A stretch of DNA of 64,000 bases, taken from Numida meleagris (Eukaryota; Chordata; Aves; Galliformes; Numididae). Of this stretch, positions 26,001 through 37,900 are shown in pieces (the stretch's first letter is position 1; every line of letters starts with the position of its first letter). The stretch covers positions 103,838,822-103,902,821 of the forward strand of contig NC_034410.1 in NCBI RefSeq assembly GCF_002078875.1, written 5' to 3'. The position numbers were made by a program, and so were the translations under genes. A model generated the notes under the pieces. The model did no database searches, was not told the DNA's origin, and was given only the letters and a program-made list of their open reading frames with translations.

Positions 26001-26310
26001 TCTTTCATTTGTTTTTCCTCTTATTCACTCTTGTTTTAGAAATATCAGAAATAGGTCATCACTGAAATTATTACATTCATTTTAGAGACTTAAATAATGA
26101 TCAACTGTATACATTACAACTGGATCTGCAAAGAAGTAACTTACTATCTTTTGGCACAACTGAAAGATTGATGTCTTGCACTCATGACAAAATATTGATT
26201 GACACTGGAGTGTCGATCAAGCCCAAAGTTTAGTTCCATGGTTTGCTGTCAAGAGTGTTTCTAAAAGAGCTGAAGGTGTCTGCATGGATGTCTGCCTAAG
26301 GAGACACTGA
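20011..26310. other. Long stretch without recognisable genes
   Basis: No exon, RNA gene or named repeat was recognised in 6.3 kb. A T/A palindrome lies at 20711-20728. The block 21480-22260 is richer in G+C than its surroundings. It includes a splice-acceptor-like pyrimidine tract ending at about 22050 and short open frames on both strands, none with a recognisable domain. An 81-codon frame at 21167-21412 starts with a leucine-rich stretch that could imitate a signal peptide, but nothing supports a gene. Confidence 0.55.
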
Positions 26311-28440
26311 AAATCACAGAAGCATGGAAGGTTAAGGTTGGAAGTAATCTGGTCCAGTAACTCACTCAAGCAGGGACACCTAGAGCTGCTTACTCAGGAC
26401 CATGTCCAGATAGTTTTTGAAGATCTCAGAGGAGGAGACTCCACATCATCTCTGGGCAACTTGTTCCAGCGCTCCATCACCCGCACAGCAAATAAGTGCT
26501 TCCTGATGTCCAGAGGGAACCTCCTGTGTTCCAGTGTTTGGCCATGATGTTGCACTGGGCACTACCAAAAAGAACCTCACTCCATCCTCTTTGCATGCTC
26601 CCTTCGGGTGTTTATAGACATTGATAAGATTCCCTCTGAGACTCCTCCAGGCTGAACATGCCAAATTCTCTCAGCCTTTCCTCATGGGAGAGGTGCTATA
26701 GACCCTTCAACAACTTGGTGATCCCTCACTGGACTCTTTCCAGTATGCCCATGCCTCTCTTGTTCTGGGAGCCTAAAACTGGACACAGTACTCCAGGTGT
26801 GGCCTCACTAATGCTGAGTAGAGGGCATCATCTCTCTTGACCTCCTGATGATACCTTGCCTAATGCAGCCAAGAATACCACTAGCCTTTTTAGCAGCAAG
26901 GGCATGTTGCTCACTCATGTTCATCTTGGTGTCTACCAGGTTCATCTAGCGTGAGCAGACATTTCAAGCTGGGTTGCCCCCAGTGTGTACAGGTGCTTGG
27001 GGTATTTCCTCCCCAGCTGTGGGACTTGGTACTTATCTTTGTTGAATTAAAGAGATTTTTGTCAGCCCTTCTCTCCAGCCTGTCAAAATCAACGTGGATG
27101 ACTGTGCACCCCTCTGGTGAGTCAGCAGCCCCCCACAGTTTTGTGTCATCTGTGAATTTACTGAGTGCAATCTTCTCCATCATCTAGACTGTTAATGAAA
27201 GTGTTTAAAGAGGACTAGACCCAATATTGACCCTACAGGTAGTCTACTTGTTACTGGCCTCCAACTAAACTTTACACCACTGATAAGTACTCTCTGGATC
27301 CAGCTCATTCAGCCCATATTTCAACAGCTTCTTTGTGTGGATTTGATGGAAAACAATATCAAAGGCCTTACTGAAGTCCAGGAAAACAATATCCACTGCT
27401 TCCTCTTCATCAGGCTGGTCATTTCATTATAGAAGCTTATCAGGTTGGACAGGCATGACTTCCACTTGGTGAATCCACGCTGATTACTCGTGATCACCTT
27501 TTTCTCCTTTATATGCCTGAAAATGGTTTCCAAAGTTAGCTGTTTTATCACTTTCCCACGTACTGAGCTGAGGCTGACTGGCCTGCATTTCCATTTGTCC
27601 TCCAAGAAGGCCCTTTTTGAAGGTAGGAATGACATTTTATTTCCTCTATTCTTTGGGCATGGCTCCCAGTTGCCATATCAAGCAAAGATTATCAAGAGTA
27701 GCCTTGAGGTTGCATCTGCCAGCACTTGTGAGTGCATCCCAACAGGAGCCATGGTTTTATGTACGTTCAGTTTACTCAAGTATTCTCTGACCTAATCCTC
27801 TTCCACCAAAGATACATTTTCCTTGCTCCAGGCTTTCAACCTGGTCTCTGGGTTCTGAGGTTCCTAAAGTCAGTATAGCTAGAAAAGACTGAGGGAAAGA
27901 AGGTGTTCAGTACCTTGTCCTTTTTGAACAGCTATACAGGTGTCCTGCCTCCTTCAGAAGTGGGCTCACATTTTCCTTAGTCTTTCTTTTGTCACTGAGG
28001 TACTTGCAGAAGCCCTTCTTGCTGCCCTTGATGTCTTTGGCCTGTTTGAATTATATCTGAGCTTTAGCTTTCCTAACTTGAATCTCTGGCTGCTTAGACA
28101 ATGTCTCTGTATTCCTCCCGGGTTACCTTCCCATGCTTCCATCCTCTGTAGACTTCCTTTTCTCATTTGATTTTGGCTAAAAGCCCAATCTTCATCTATG
28201 CAGGCCTCCTGGCATTTTTGCCTTTGTTGACATGAATTGCTCCCGGGCTTGGAGGAGGAGATCTTTGAATATTAACCAGCTTTCTTGGACTCCTCTTTCC
28301 CCTAGGGTATTATCCCACAATACTCTACCAAGTGGATCCCTTAAGAGGCCAAAGTCTGCTCTCCCAAAGTCCAGGATAGAGAGTTTGCTGTGGACCCAAC
28401 TCACCGCCATAAGGTTCCTCAGTTCATTGGAGTTTGTTAC
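26311..28440 (-). mobile_element. CR1 LINE, 2.1 kb, old copy
   Basis: Antisense CR1 running from a degenerate 3' end (AATCACAGAAGCATGG near 26312) to about 28440. It covers the 3' UTR, the whole RT region and the linker between endonuclease and RT, and the order of blocks agrees with a colinear element. Heavy substitution and frameshifts mark it as older than the 1-kb and 59-kb copies. Similarity to CR1 at the far (5') end fades between 28400 and 28450. Confidence 0.92.
26446..28440 (-). pseudogene. CR1 ORF2 remnant (linker, RT, C-terminus)
   Basis: Read on the minus strand, the order is: linker with ILDFGRADFGLLRDPLGRV and QESWLIFKDLLLQA (28192-28440); a lysine/arginine-rich segment (27966-28166); an RT finger block with WKCRPVSLSSVRGKVIKQL and QRGFTKWKSCLSNLISFYN (27321-27635); a catalytic block reading SKFTDDTKLWG, that is FADD changed to FTDD (about 27160); and a C-terminal block LRGNLINVYKHPKGA (26446-26664). 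Motif A is preserved in another frame, where the bases still encode a LDFSKAFD-type sequence. At least four frame changes separate the blocks, so no protein is made. Confidence 0.88.
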
Positions 28441-29756
28441 TGCTCTCAACTAGGATGAAAAGTGGTGGAGTCCCTTAAGATCATCCTTTTATTTCAGCTC
28501 AGATATTCCATTTATTTAGAGAAAAGACTCCTTTTTCCAGTCAGTTTCTCCATTTAACAGATGAGAATAGCTCACCGTTCCCATATTCCCATATCATTCA
28601 TATGAACTTCATATGAAACTTTTCTCCTTTAATTTTGATTGACTTTCTGTTTCCTTTCCTGGTGACTTTCTAACTTGTCTATTTTCTTCCTTTTGTTGGT
28701 GACATCCACCTCTGGACAAAAAGGTGACTAATGGGAACCAAGCAAGTTTTTCCAGCATAGTCTAAAATAGGTATTTTTGGACCCATCATACTATTTGCAG
28801 AACTCTAATTGAGTCTCCTAATTTGCATTACATTAATTACTGAGATATTACACTACAATGCTCTAACACAGCTATATGAAATAGCTGACTAGCTTTACTT
28901 GTACTAATTAGAAGTAGAAGCAAATAGCAATTTTTATTGTAAGATAATAGGCAATTATAGATTTTTTTTCCAATGTAATGTTTTCAGTCTTTCTGTGATT
29001 GCTTATTTCACTGTAAAATTATTATCTTCATTTCTTTTTAGCAATAAATAAATAAATTAAAGCATTAGTATTCTGACACTATGCTAAAAGGAAAGAAGGA
29101 AAAAAAGGAGGTGCTATGCTATTTGGCCTGGAAATATAGGAAAAAAACTAAGTGTACTATTAGCCTTTAAGGCACTTTTTTCAAATGTCATTCTTTGAGG
29201 ATGAAAACATGTTTGCTTTGTAAAGCTCTTAAAATTTCAAGCTGAAAGGCTTGAACAATCTTTGAACTCTGGAATTTGTGATGACCAAAAATTAAAGGGA
29301 AAAATAACTTTAAATGATACTGTAGCTCATGAAGCTGTCTTTTTTAAGTGTCTGAACATCTCAAAGTACTTAAATTTTTCTTGGATCAACTTGTAAACCA
29401 AAGAACCCCATGTGTTCCATGGAATGTTGCTACTTTATTTGGAAATATTCTTCTATGAGGCACAAAATGAAAGTGAATTCTTTGTAATGTGTTAATAAAC
29501 AGCTGGCTATCTGAAAAATTTTCTTTCCATAGACACTGAAACGTGACAGTAGAAGCAGAGTTCACCACTGGTTCAAACACCTTTGTGGCTGACCTGCATA
29601 TCTGCTGTCATTGACTAGTGGCCCCCAAATCTTTGAGATGCTGGGGTCTCCAGTCAAGATTTATCTGTTTGTGATAAAAAACTGTGTGCTAAATCTTCTG
29701 CCCTTTGAAAAATCTATTTCTTTTTCCTTATGTTATTTAACCCTGTCTCGCTCCAA
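28441..29756. other. Unique AT-rich DNA, no gene seen
   Basis: No gene or repeat family was recognised. A-rich and T-rich runs are frequent between 28900 and 29350. Confidence 0.6.
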
Positions 29757-30081
29757 TGTATAGGAGGGAGAGGAGGTTCTTTTAATATACGTATACCCAA
29801 CAATGAGATTAAGACACAACGGGTCAAATGTTAGCCCAACCAGTTTATTGCAAATCCTAGATGCTTAGGGAGATGGGGAAGGGAAGGCGGGCGGTAGAAA
29901 AGGTGTAGGAAAAAGCAAGGAGTCCTTGTAGAAAGCAAGAGGGAGAATAGTCACCACCGTGGGTCCAGCATTGTTCATAGTGCCTCCGTTGATCTCAGGA
30001 ACTCATGCAATCACCGCAGGGGATGGGAGAAAGCCAGGAAGCTTTGCAGCAAGCAGGCCCCAGGGGGTTCTTTCCACCGTC

Positions 30082-30150
30082 AAAGGTTTCATTTCTTTTG
30101 GGAGTTCTTCTCCCCCAAAGGTTTTGTTTCTTTGGGAGTTCTTCTCCAAA
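30082..30150. repeat. Two-copy 35-bp tandem repeat
   Basis: AAAGGTTTCATTTCTTTTGG with GAGTTCTTCTCCCCC (30082-30116) is followed at once by a near copy, AAAGGTTTTGTTTCTTTGGG with AGTTCTTCTCC (30117 to about 30147). It sits inside the probable LTR, where repeated promoter-proximal units are common. Confidence 0.85.
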
Positions 30151-30361
30151 GTCCTTAGTTTAGTGGGGACCTTTTATCCCCCATTTCACAGTTTTTTCTT
30201 CTCCTTCTTCCTTTCTCTCTGTTACTGTGACACATCTGGCCCAACAGATAAGCCAGCAGGGAGTGGTGCCTTCGTTGCCATTCACAAGCATGATCACCTT
30301 TTGCAGTGGTCAGCTCCTTCAAGATGCACCCCTGAAAAAGACAGCTTGTCCTGTCACCATG

Positions 30362-30424
30362 TCACCATGCCAGGGTGCTTCTGCTTATGATTGACATTTT
30401 CAAGTTTTCACCCTGGCATGGTGA
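30362..30424. repeat. Perfect 16-bp inverted repeat (hairpin)
   Basis: TCACCATGCCAGGGTG (30362-30377) and CACCCTGGCATGGTGA (30409-30424) are exact reverse complements separated by 31 bases. The stem does not extend at either end. It lies near the outer edge of the probable LTR. The arm is preceded by a partial direct repeat (CACCATGT/CACCATGC, 30356-30370). Confidence 0.95.
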
Positions 30425-30450
30425 GACCCACCACTCACCCCCCTAGATAA

Positions 30451-31387
30451 CTGGCAGTTGTCAGTTAGAGTCTTATCACCTGAAAGGCCTCAGGAAGCAA
30501 GATTTGAGGTGAAAGAAAAAATAGTTCTTGTCTTCCACAAACCCTCTCACCCCATCTCTCCTTCCCTGTTGAACTCCATTCTTTTCCCCAGGATTGAGAA
30601 CATTTTTTTTTTCCTTTAATTGACACAAAATAAAGATATAAAATGATTTCTAGTTAATCACACACGTGACTTCTCAGAAAAGCTGAAATGAGGCCAATGA
30701 GTACAGTATTTCAGGGAAAGATTGCAACACAGACCTTTAGATTACAGAATTGTTTACTACTCAGAAAACAAAAGAGGCAAGAAAGGACTGGTTTCCTTAT
30801 GGAATATTTTCTGAGCAGAGACAACTTCCCAGGTACAGCACAGTTAGTTTATAAATTCCAGAAATACAGTTTTGTGGATTTCTCTATTAGATCTTCTAAG
30901 AAAAACCAACCCAACCCCAGACTGAAAAATATCTTTTTACTTATATGTCCGTCCATCACAAGACAAGGCAGTAAAATACTAATAATGGCTCACAAAGGCT
31001 GTAAAGAGACCCTAGATCCTTTAAACAAATGGTTACTGTCTAATTGTCTCATTTGCTCATTGGCATTACAGCCTTCTATCAACAGTATGCTGTTGAACTT
31101 GTAGACTCTCCAAGTCACAGACAGGCTTTAAAGAGGGAAAGATAACTTTTATTTGTTACAGGCAATAAAACCAGAGTCTCTACTGACTGTCTGACAAGGA
31201 GGCGTCTTATGCTGTGGATCCAGTCAGGCAGAACACAAATCAAAATAGTGTCTAAAGGGCAAGGTAATGGAGGAATGAGAAGTATAAAACCTACACAATA
31301 AAATTATATTGCAATGGGAGAAAATTAGAAAAAAAAGGAGTAGAGCCTAAAAATAGAACACACCAGTCCCCTGAAGCCATATATGTA
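30451..31387. other. Sequence without a recognised gene
   Basis: A 138-codon open frame at 30688-31104 has no recognisable domain, no Kozak-like support and an A/T-driven composition; I do not call it a gene. The segment 31105-31260 has a minus-strand AATAAA (TTTTATTTG on +, near 31147) and unusual G+C-rich blocks that could belong to another LTR fragment, but the support is weak. Confidence 0.45.
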
Positions 31388-31923
31388 GGTTGCTCCTAAA
31401 GTAATGCCTTCTCTTTATTTCCAGGATAACTACAACAGACACAAAGAGCACAGTAACACTATTTTATAGAGCAAATTCTCAGCTACACTATTTCTAGCAC
31501 TATTTTTCAACATAGTCACCTCCATTATCTATGCATTTTCACCAGCAATGAACAAGAGCCTGCATGCCTTGCTTGTAAAAAACTGCTACAGCAAATGCAA
31601 CACACTATCATTGTTGCCATTGCACTACCCATTGCCTCACTGTGCTCTCATCCTCTTTTTGGTATCCATAAATGTTCAGCAAGTATCAATGAATGTCAGT
31701 GGGTGCCATTTTTTCTGCATGAAGGAATTCAGTTACACCCCTTTACTTCATATGCACTTCCAAGTCAAATGCCATTTTGTCAGATTGTTCCTCTGCTGCT
31801 ATCTGTCCCACAGCAACAAAATTTAATGGAATATTGGTGGGAAGATTCATCCTCTTCTGCCATATCACCAACATCCACCTCTGAAGTAATAAAATAGGAG
31901 GCATTACTTTTGAAGTAGCCCTC
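31388..31923 (-). mobile_element. Mariner-type DNA transposon, internally deleted (copy 2)
   Basis: About 536 bp with terminal inverted repeats. The left end reads GGTTGCTCCTAAAGTAATGC (31388-31407), preceded by TA (31386-31387). The right end is TAGGAGGCATTACTTTTGAAG followed by TAGCCC. It belongs to the same family as the element at 11.6 kb but is 115 bp longer, because it keeps the block encoding the start of the transposase. Both ends have diverged independently. Confidence 0.9.
31500..31890 (-). pseudogene. Mariner transposase remnant (copy 2)
   Basis: On the minus strand the N-terminal block reads EVHMK*RGVTEFLHAEKMAP (31725-31765 region), then STVRQWVVQW. After a deletion joint at about 31610 comes the C-terminal block FYKQGMQALVHCW*KCIDNG, then GDYVEK. 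Stop codons interrupt it at several points and the D,D(34)D core is absent. The deletion starts earlier in the protein than in copy 1, which retains FSSG and GQPC, so the two deletion events differ. Confidence 0.82.
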
Positions 31924-34900
31924 ATAAAATAGGCATGGCTGTTCCTGGAGCAGCACCACACTGGTTTGTCTTCAGTTTAGACTCAGCAGTAGTGATGCAT
32001 TGATTCTGGCTTGGAAGAGCATACTGGAGCATGTGTTTACGTCTGTTTTTAGGCACCCAGACAAAAACTATGTTCTCTGTATTTCTATTTACCATAGAGG
32101 GTGCCTGTGAACAGGCAAATGTTTTAGTTAAATTCTGCATGTTCTAGCATGGATTAAAAAATCCACAGATCTCTGTAATGTGCTGCAAGTTATTACCTTA
32201 CTGAAAAAAGACATTACATTGAAAGAAAGGTTAGTTATTAAATCAGATAGCACAGGTAACAAAGATATTATGTACGCATGGACACGTGCACAAATACATC
32301 CCTTCAATTATGCAGCTTTTGCAGATTTTCCTCCAACCTGTCTTTGGCTTATTTGATGCCCCTATCTTACAGTGACACCTGCTAGGAAAGCCTGGTGGAG
32401 CCACTGACAGTTTCTCCTGGAGTTGTTGCCTGTCACTGCCTAATTCTCAGTCAGCAGTATGTACCAGATCTAACATATGCTATATTTCTAATTTCCCTTC
32501 CTTTATCCTTAGGGCAACCTATGCTTATTAGCACTGCAGATAACACTCCTAGGTCTGCTTTTCTGCCAGCCCTCCTTCTCCTGAAGTGAAGGTGCAAATT
32601 AAATCTGGAAATGAACACAATCTAATTGTGTGCTTAAATTTTAAATCCTTAGCTAGAAATCAACCAATTGCTCCCATTCCTTTAATGTCCACAGCTAATT
32701 CACCCAGTATTTCAGCAAAGTCATTCTCCTTCTGTTTCAGAGTGGATCTTAAAGTGAATTTTTTGTTAGTTTTAAAATATGAATGTTCAGTGTGTGACGG
32801 CCATTTTAGCTTAATCTCTCAGTGGACAATGGATAAATATTTCAAAGTGATAAAGGATTTTTTCTTCTTCCCATCCTCTTACCCCAAAATCTTTCTCCTC
32901 TGGGGTAAATTAGCATATCCCTTTTGTATGTGTGAGTAAGGTTAAAGTTTGCACTGAAAAAAATATATGAGATTGTCACTTTATGTCCACAAAAATCAAT
33001 AGTGATATTTCAGTAGGAAAATAGTAAGAAAGAATGAGATTAGCCTTTAAGCTTCATCAGCTGTTTTATATGGGTCTTAGCAGTCTCCAAGAACAGTTCT
33101 ACAGAGATTGGACAGGAGAATTTGGAATTCAGTTTAGCCAAGTACTCCAAACACACCCAGAAAGATGACGCAAGATTATTATATGTAATACAAAATATTG
33201 TATTCAAGGCAAGCTTTAAATGATGAATCCAGAATTCCATTTTCTTAGGAAAACTATTATTGGCCTTAGATTAATTAAAATGTTATTATTAACTATTAAC
33301 AATAAAACATTGCTAGAATGGCAAGGGTCTTGGCAGACATTGGAAATCGTACCTGTTCCTGTTGATTTAAGAGATGATAGGAATCATCATCCCTTACTAC
33401 CTGCTTGAACCATGCTTAGAAAAAGCTTCATATCTAAGTGGAAATCCCTCATATTGTTGCTTACCCCAGGAGTATTCATCTGAAACTTAGAATTCATTGG
33501 CTAACAGATATTGGCATAGGTAGTTAAGATGCAAGTGCAATTAGAAGAATTTCACTAACTGAAAAAAATATATATAACATCTGGCCTTCTCAGTAGATTT
33601 TTGCTTATGTTCTGGAGGACTAATCACATGTGGATGGAGCTGCATCCTTAACTTCAGATACAGCAGTGTACATGCCAGACTTGTCCCACATAGAATAAGC
33701 ACTCTGACAATCAAGGAGACCGAACAATATTGCCTGATTTAGGCAACCAGTCACAACCTGATAAGAAAGTTATAATTTCAGAATCTACATTGCAACCACA
33801 GAGTAAACAAATTCACACACAAAAACAAGACCTGTCAAATAGTTTAGAATAACAAATATAAGCAAGAAAGTTGTGATATGTTTGTAGACATTTTGCAGAC
33901 AGAAAAAGAGGCTAACCTTGTTTAATAAATGACTCATAATGAATCATTTGGTATAGCAGCAAAATAAAATGTATTTATACATGACTTCCATGGAAGCTTC
34001 TAGACTTAAGAAAAATTTTTTAGGAAGAAAGTTTCGCTTTCTTACAAAACTATCTATAAAGGCATTGAACAAGCTATACTCCAGCTTTTGCAATGTAATT
34101 TCCCCACACAATTGTCCCTTCATAAGAAAAACCATCTCAGGTACAATAAGAGCTTTCTCCTACTAATCCACTATCTTTGCATGGAAAAGATTCAGCTGGC
34201 AACATCATCTACAAATCATTGTGTAAACTCCTATCAATAGAAATGATGAAATCAAACTCATTGCTTCAGCTGGCTAGGGAGAGTCATCAGAGACTTGTTT
34301 TCCCTCCTGCCACTTTCATGAGCTGTCCTTTTTCGACAGACCTGGTTTAGTAGCAGCAAATTCTGTGTCTCTCAGGAAAGCAAGCATGAAAGTTTGGCAC
34401 CTTGAGCCTCTTCCTTTGACACTGTGAGCTAGATAGTTGCAGCTCGCTGAGGTGCTTTTTTTTTTCCTTTTTAATCTGATAGGGTGATACGTATTCAGTT
34501 CAGAAAGCATTCCCGCAGAGAACCCCCGAAGGATAAAAAGCCTATGTATCTGACTGCAAATCAGCCAAATACCTGATTCCTAGAACAGCACAGTAATTGA
34601 CTGGGGATTTTATCTGTTTCTCTGGCTGATGCCAATAAGCAGGCATGTTTATTAACAATTTATTTACAGAACACAGATTGATTTCAGGACAGAAACATCA
34701 CCAGCCTCAGCAAAGTGCAAGCAAATGATTTCTTCTGGGCCCTCAAATAATCTATTATTGTCAAGATATCTATTTGCATTGTACGGCATCTCAGGGTTTT
34801 AGACCTAAACATTGAACACGCACAAGAGGCACATCATAAGAAGGAAAGGGCTTTCCTTTTTCTTGGAGGGAACCTGATGAATCAGTGCTTCATAAGTTCC

Positions 34901-37900
34901 ACAATTAGCTGAAAAAACTCTTCCCACACCTTGCTCAGGCTTCCTGTACTGTATTAACCAGTTCCATGTTGCTCACTAATTCTCACAATTTATCCCTCAC
35001 AGGTCTGGAATCAGATGCAAAACAGCAAAACGTAGAGCCAGAACACATCAAGATCTTGTAGAGTCAGTCTTTCTAGGAAATTTGTTTAGATTTTTTCCTT
35101 CACTAAAATTATACTTTCTTTATTCCTTCTCTTAGAACAGCTGAGATGCAAAGACTTTGTGATATTATGTTTAGAATTGAAAGTGATTTTTCCAATAAGA
35201 TCATCTTAGTCATAAGTATTTATTTTCACGAGGAAGAGAATAAATGTAATAAGAGTATTAGATTAAACTCAGGATATGTTTTAGGTTTTTTTTTTTTTTT
35301 TAATGAACAAAGTGACTTTTATGGAATAATGCTGGTAGATGTCACTTCTAAACTTACTTAATTTTGGTGGTTCCACTGACAGTTGTGCTGAGCTATTCAT
35401 ACTTTTTTTTTTATACTGGTAACTAGCAGTATTCGCCCACAACCTGTTAGTTGTTTAAGATGTTTTAAGAATGAAACTGATGACGATGTCTCAATTTTAA
35501 GGTAAATATTTTTCTTAAAAATTGATGAGTTGTATATAAAATGAAATTACTACAGGAAGTGGTTCATTGCTTTTCCTGTAATAATCTTTCTCAGCCTAAA
35601 GTATAGGTTCACTCAATGTGATTACTGTAGATGCACTATTAAATTACAATGCAGAGCACAATTTACCTCCAGAGAAGAATATGAATAATAATAAATATAA
35701 ATATCTGAGTAGGGTCGCCATCAAAGAAAATAAAGTTCCATGTAAATCTCTTTCCATGAATAAATTATGTTTAATAAGCCCATAATTACCTTATTGTGAT
35801 AAATATTAAATTAATGGAGTAAATGATGTTGCACAGAACTTTTGATAAATTACAAAATAGCACCATGTTATCAGTTTACTTGAAAGCAGCCCAAACAAAA
35901 TATACATTCAATACACATTTTCATGTCTGTACTGTTGTGTCTAATGCCAATCAAAATTCAAGCTTAGTGACACTGATCACCAACATACTCATTTTTGGAA
36001 AAGAAATACCATATGCATTTAGCCTGTTTTTCCTTGCAATAAATTCTGCAGAAATGTTATTCTCTTAGTATAATCCTAACCGAGAAACAGACTTATACAG
36101 CATGTCCTTCTCTTAATAGGCCAAGAACTTTCATACTTCACAATTAGTTGCAGATGTATAAATTGCTCATTGTAGAAAGAACAGGCAGCTTACTCTCACT
36201 AATAACTGTATTTGAATATCCTAAGTGAATGGAGGGAAATTCAAATGTAGTTTCAGCCCATCCTTGTGCAGACCATCCAACTCATTAGCTGATCACAATT
36301 CTGCTGCATCTCTATGCTTGTATCTCATTTTTCTCATTCTTTTTTTTTTTTTCTTTTTCTTTTTTCTAATCCTGCTGACTCATAAAGTCCTCCGGAACTA
36401 TATCTCCAAAGAGGGTCATCCTGTTGAGTGGAGCCTTATTCTAAGGTAAGAATTAATCAGTTACATAAATTAGAGTCCACAGAACTCAGAAATTCTGGAA
36501 AACAAAATTCTAGGCTGTAAAAGACAGGTTGGAGTGCATCCATTTTGATACCGCATAATAACTTTTGAGTCTGGCAGTATTCACTCCAAAACAAAAAATC
36601 ACTCAGTACTATCCATATTTTTTCTTTCAAGTTGTGTTTTATATTAATTTTATTGAAAATGAATGAAAGTTATCAGCAAAGGGTGTGGCATATGGACACA
36701 CACAAATAACTGGTGAAACTGAGTGCAAGTACACAAATGTCTGTGATTAGTATTAGAAAAAATTGTCAGTGCCAATGAGGACATGATACTTGAAGTCTAA
36801 ATCAAGGAGAACTTTTGGCTGTGATAACATCCCTGTGATGTTTTCATACACCAGCTGCTCATGCAGAATCCAGTAAAGACCACTCACCACATTGGGAAAA
36901 TCAATACAGGTGAGCCAAAGTTATTTAGTGTTTCCTAAATAATGCTCTTCACAGACCTCTACTTTTCTGTCTTCACTGGTTTTACTTATGGTCTTTCACT
37001 GACTTTTGTTCTTTCAATTGCACTCTTATCTTTCCTTTTTTTTTCCCTCTAGGCTCTTCCAAAATTTTCATACTCTCATTTTTCTTGTGTTACTCTTCTT
37101 GCTTCTGTTTGCGTTTCAGCTTACTGTTCATCATGTGCTAACCTGATGCCAGAGGCATGGAAAACAAGAACAAAAACAAAACAACAAAATGAATGGAAAT
37201 ACACCTAAGAAAAGAAAGATATCTGTCATCCCCAAATCCTTTATGACAACCAGCAGTAGGTTGATGTTTAACACAAATGTCCAAGAAAATATCATACAAG
37301 GCTGTATCATAGTTTGGCCAATACTTTTTACGCTGTGTATGTACATCTGCATTTTTATGTTGACCTGACAAATTAAAAATTAATAACAGAAATGACTAGG
37401 TGTTGTTTAATACGTTTTAGTCCTAACTGAAGTCATGTAAATCTGTCTGCTGAGTAGTTGGACATGATACTGTATAGTACTAAGACAGTCAATTGGCCTT
37501 GGAATAAAAGGCATCATATTTAGCAATATTCAAAGAAGCCAACTTATAGCTATTAAACTTTAATCTTGACACAGAAATAGTTTTAAACCTCTGCAACAAT
37601 CAGGATAAATTAGCAAGGAGCATGCAAAGATTGGTGGCAGAAGAAAGGATGCTGATTTGTTTCCACTGATATGCTGATTTAAAAATGGATGAGTCTGAGT
37701 TGGAGTTTGAATCACTCACAGAAGTGATTGCCAGGAGTAAAGTTTGGATAAGGTCATAAATGTAGAGAATGTTACTACCTGGCATTTCCACAAATCATCC
37801 CTCTCAAAGCTTCATTTTCCGCCCAACTCTCATGCAATAAAACTTTAACACTTTGTGTTTGTTTGCTCAATAACTTAGAGTTTCACATTAATAATTCTAG

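Larger units (their letters stand above)
29757..30450 (-). mobile_element. Probable LTR, antisense
   Basis: Several LTR-like signals line up on the minus strand. There is a TATA-like box (GGATAAAAGG near 30170-30180). About 320 bp downstream is an AATAAA poly-A signal (TTGCAATAAACTGG, near 29845-29855). A possible terminus ends CCTCCTATACA (29757 on the + strand, where it starts TGTATAGG). The segment is richer in G+C than its flanks. The outer end is not fixed and no target duplication was found, so the family and exact limits are open. A 143-codon + strand frame at 29959-30390 lies inside it and looks like chance. Confidence 0.42.

Noticed and set aside
29959..30390. 143-codon + strand frame as a gene
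   Set aside because: It lies inside the probable LTR, opposite to the LTR signals, and its repeated FGSSSPPK-like and serine/phenylalanine-rich parts come from the tandem repeat.
30688..31104. 138-codon open frame as a host gene
   Set aside because: No recognisable domain, composition follows the A/T-rich background, and there is no splice, promoter or poly-A context. In 64 kb and six frames one such frame is not surprising.
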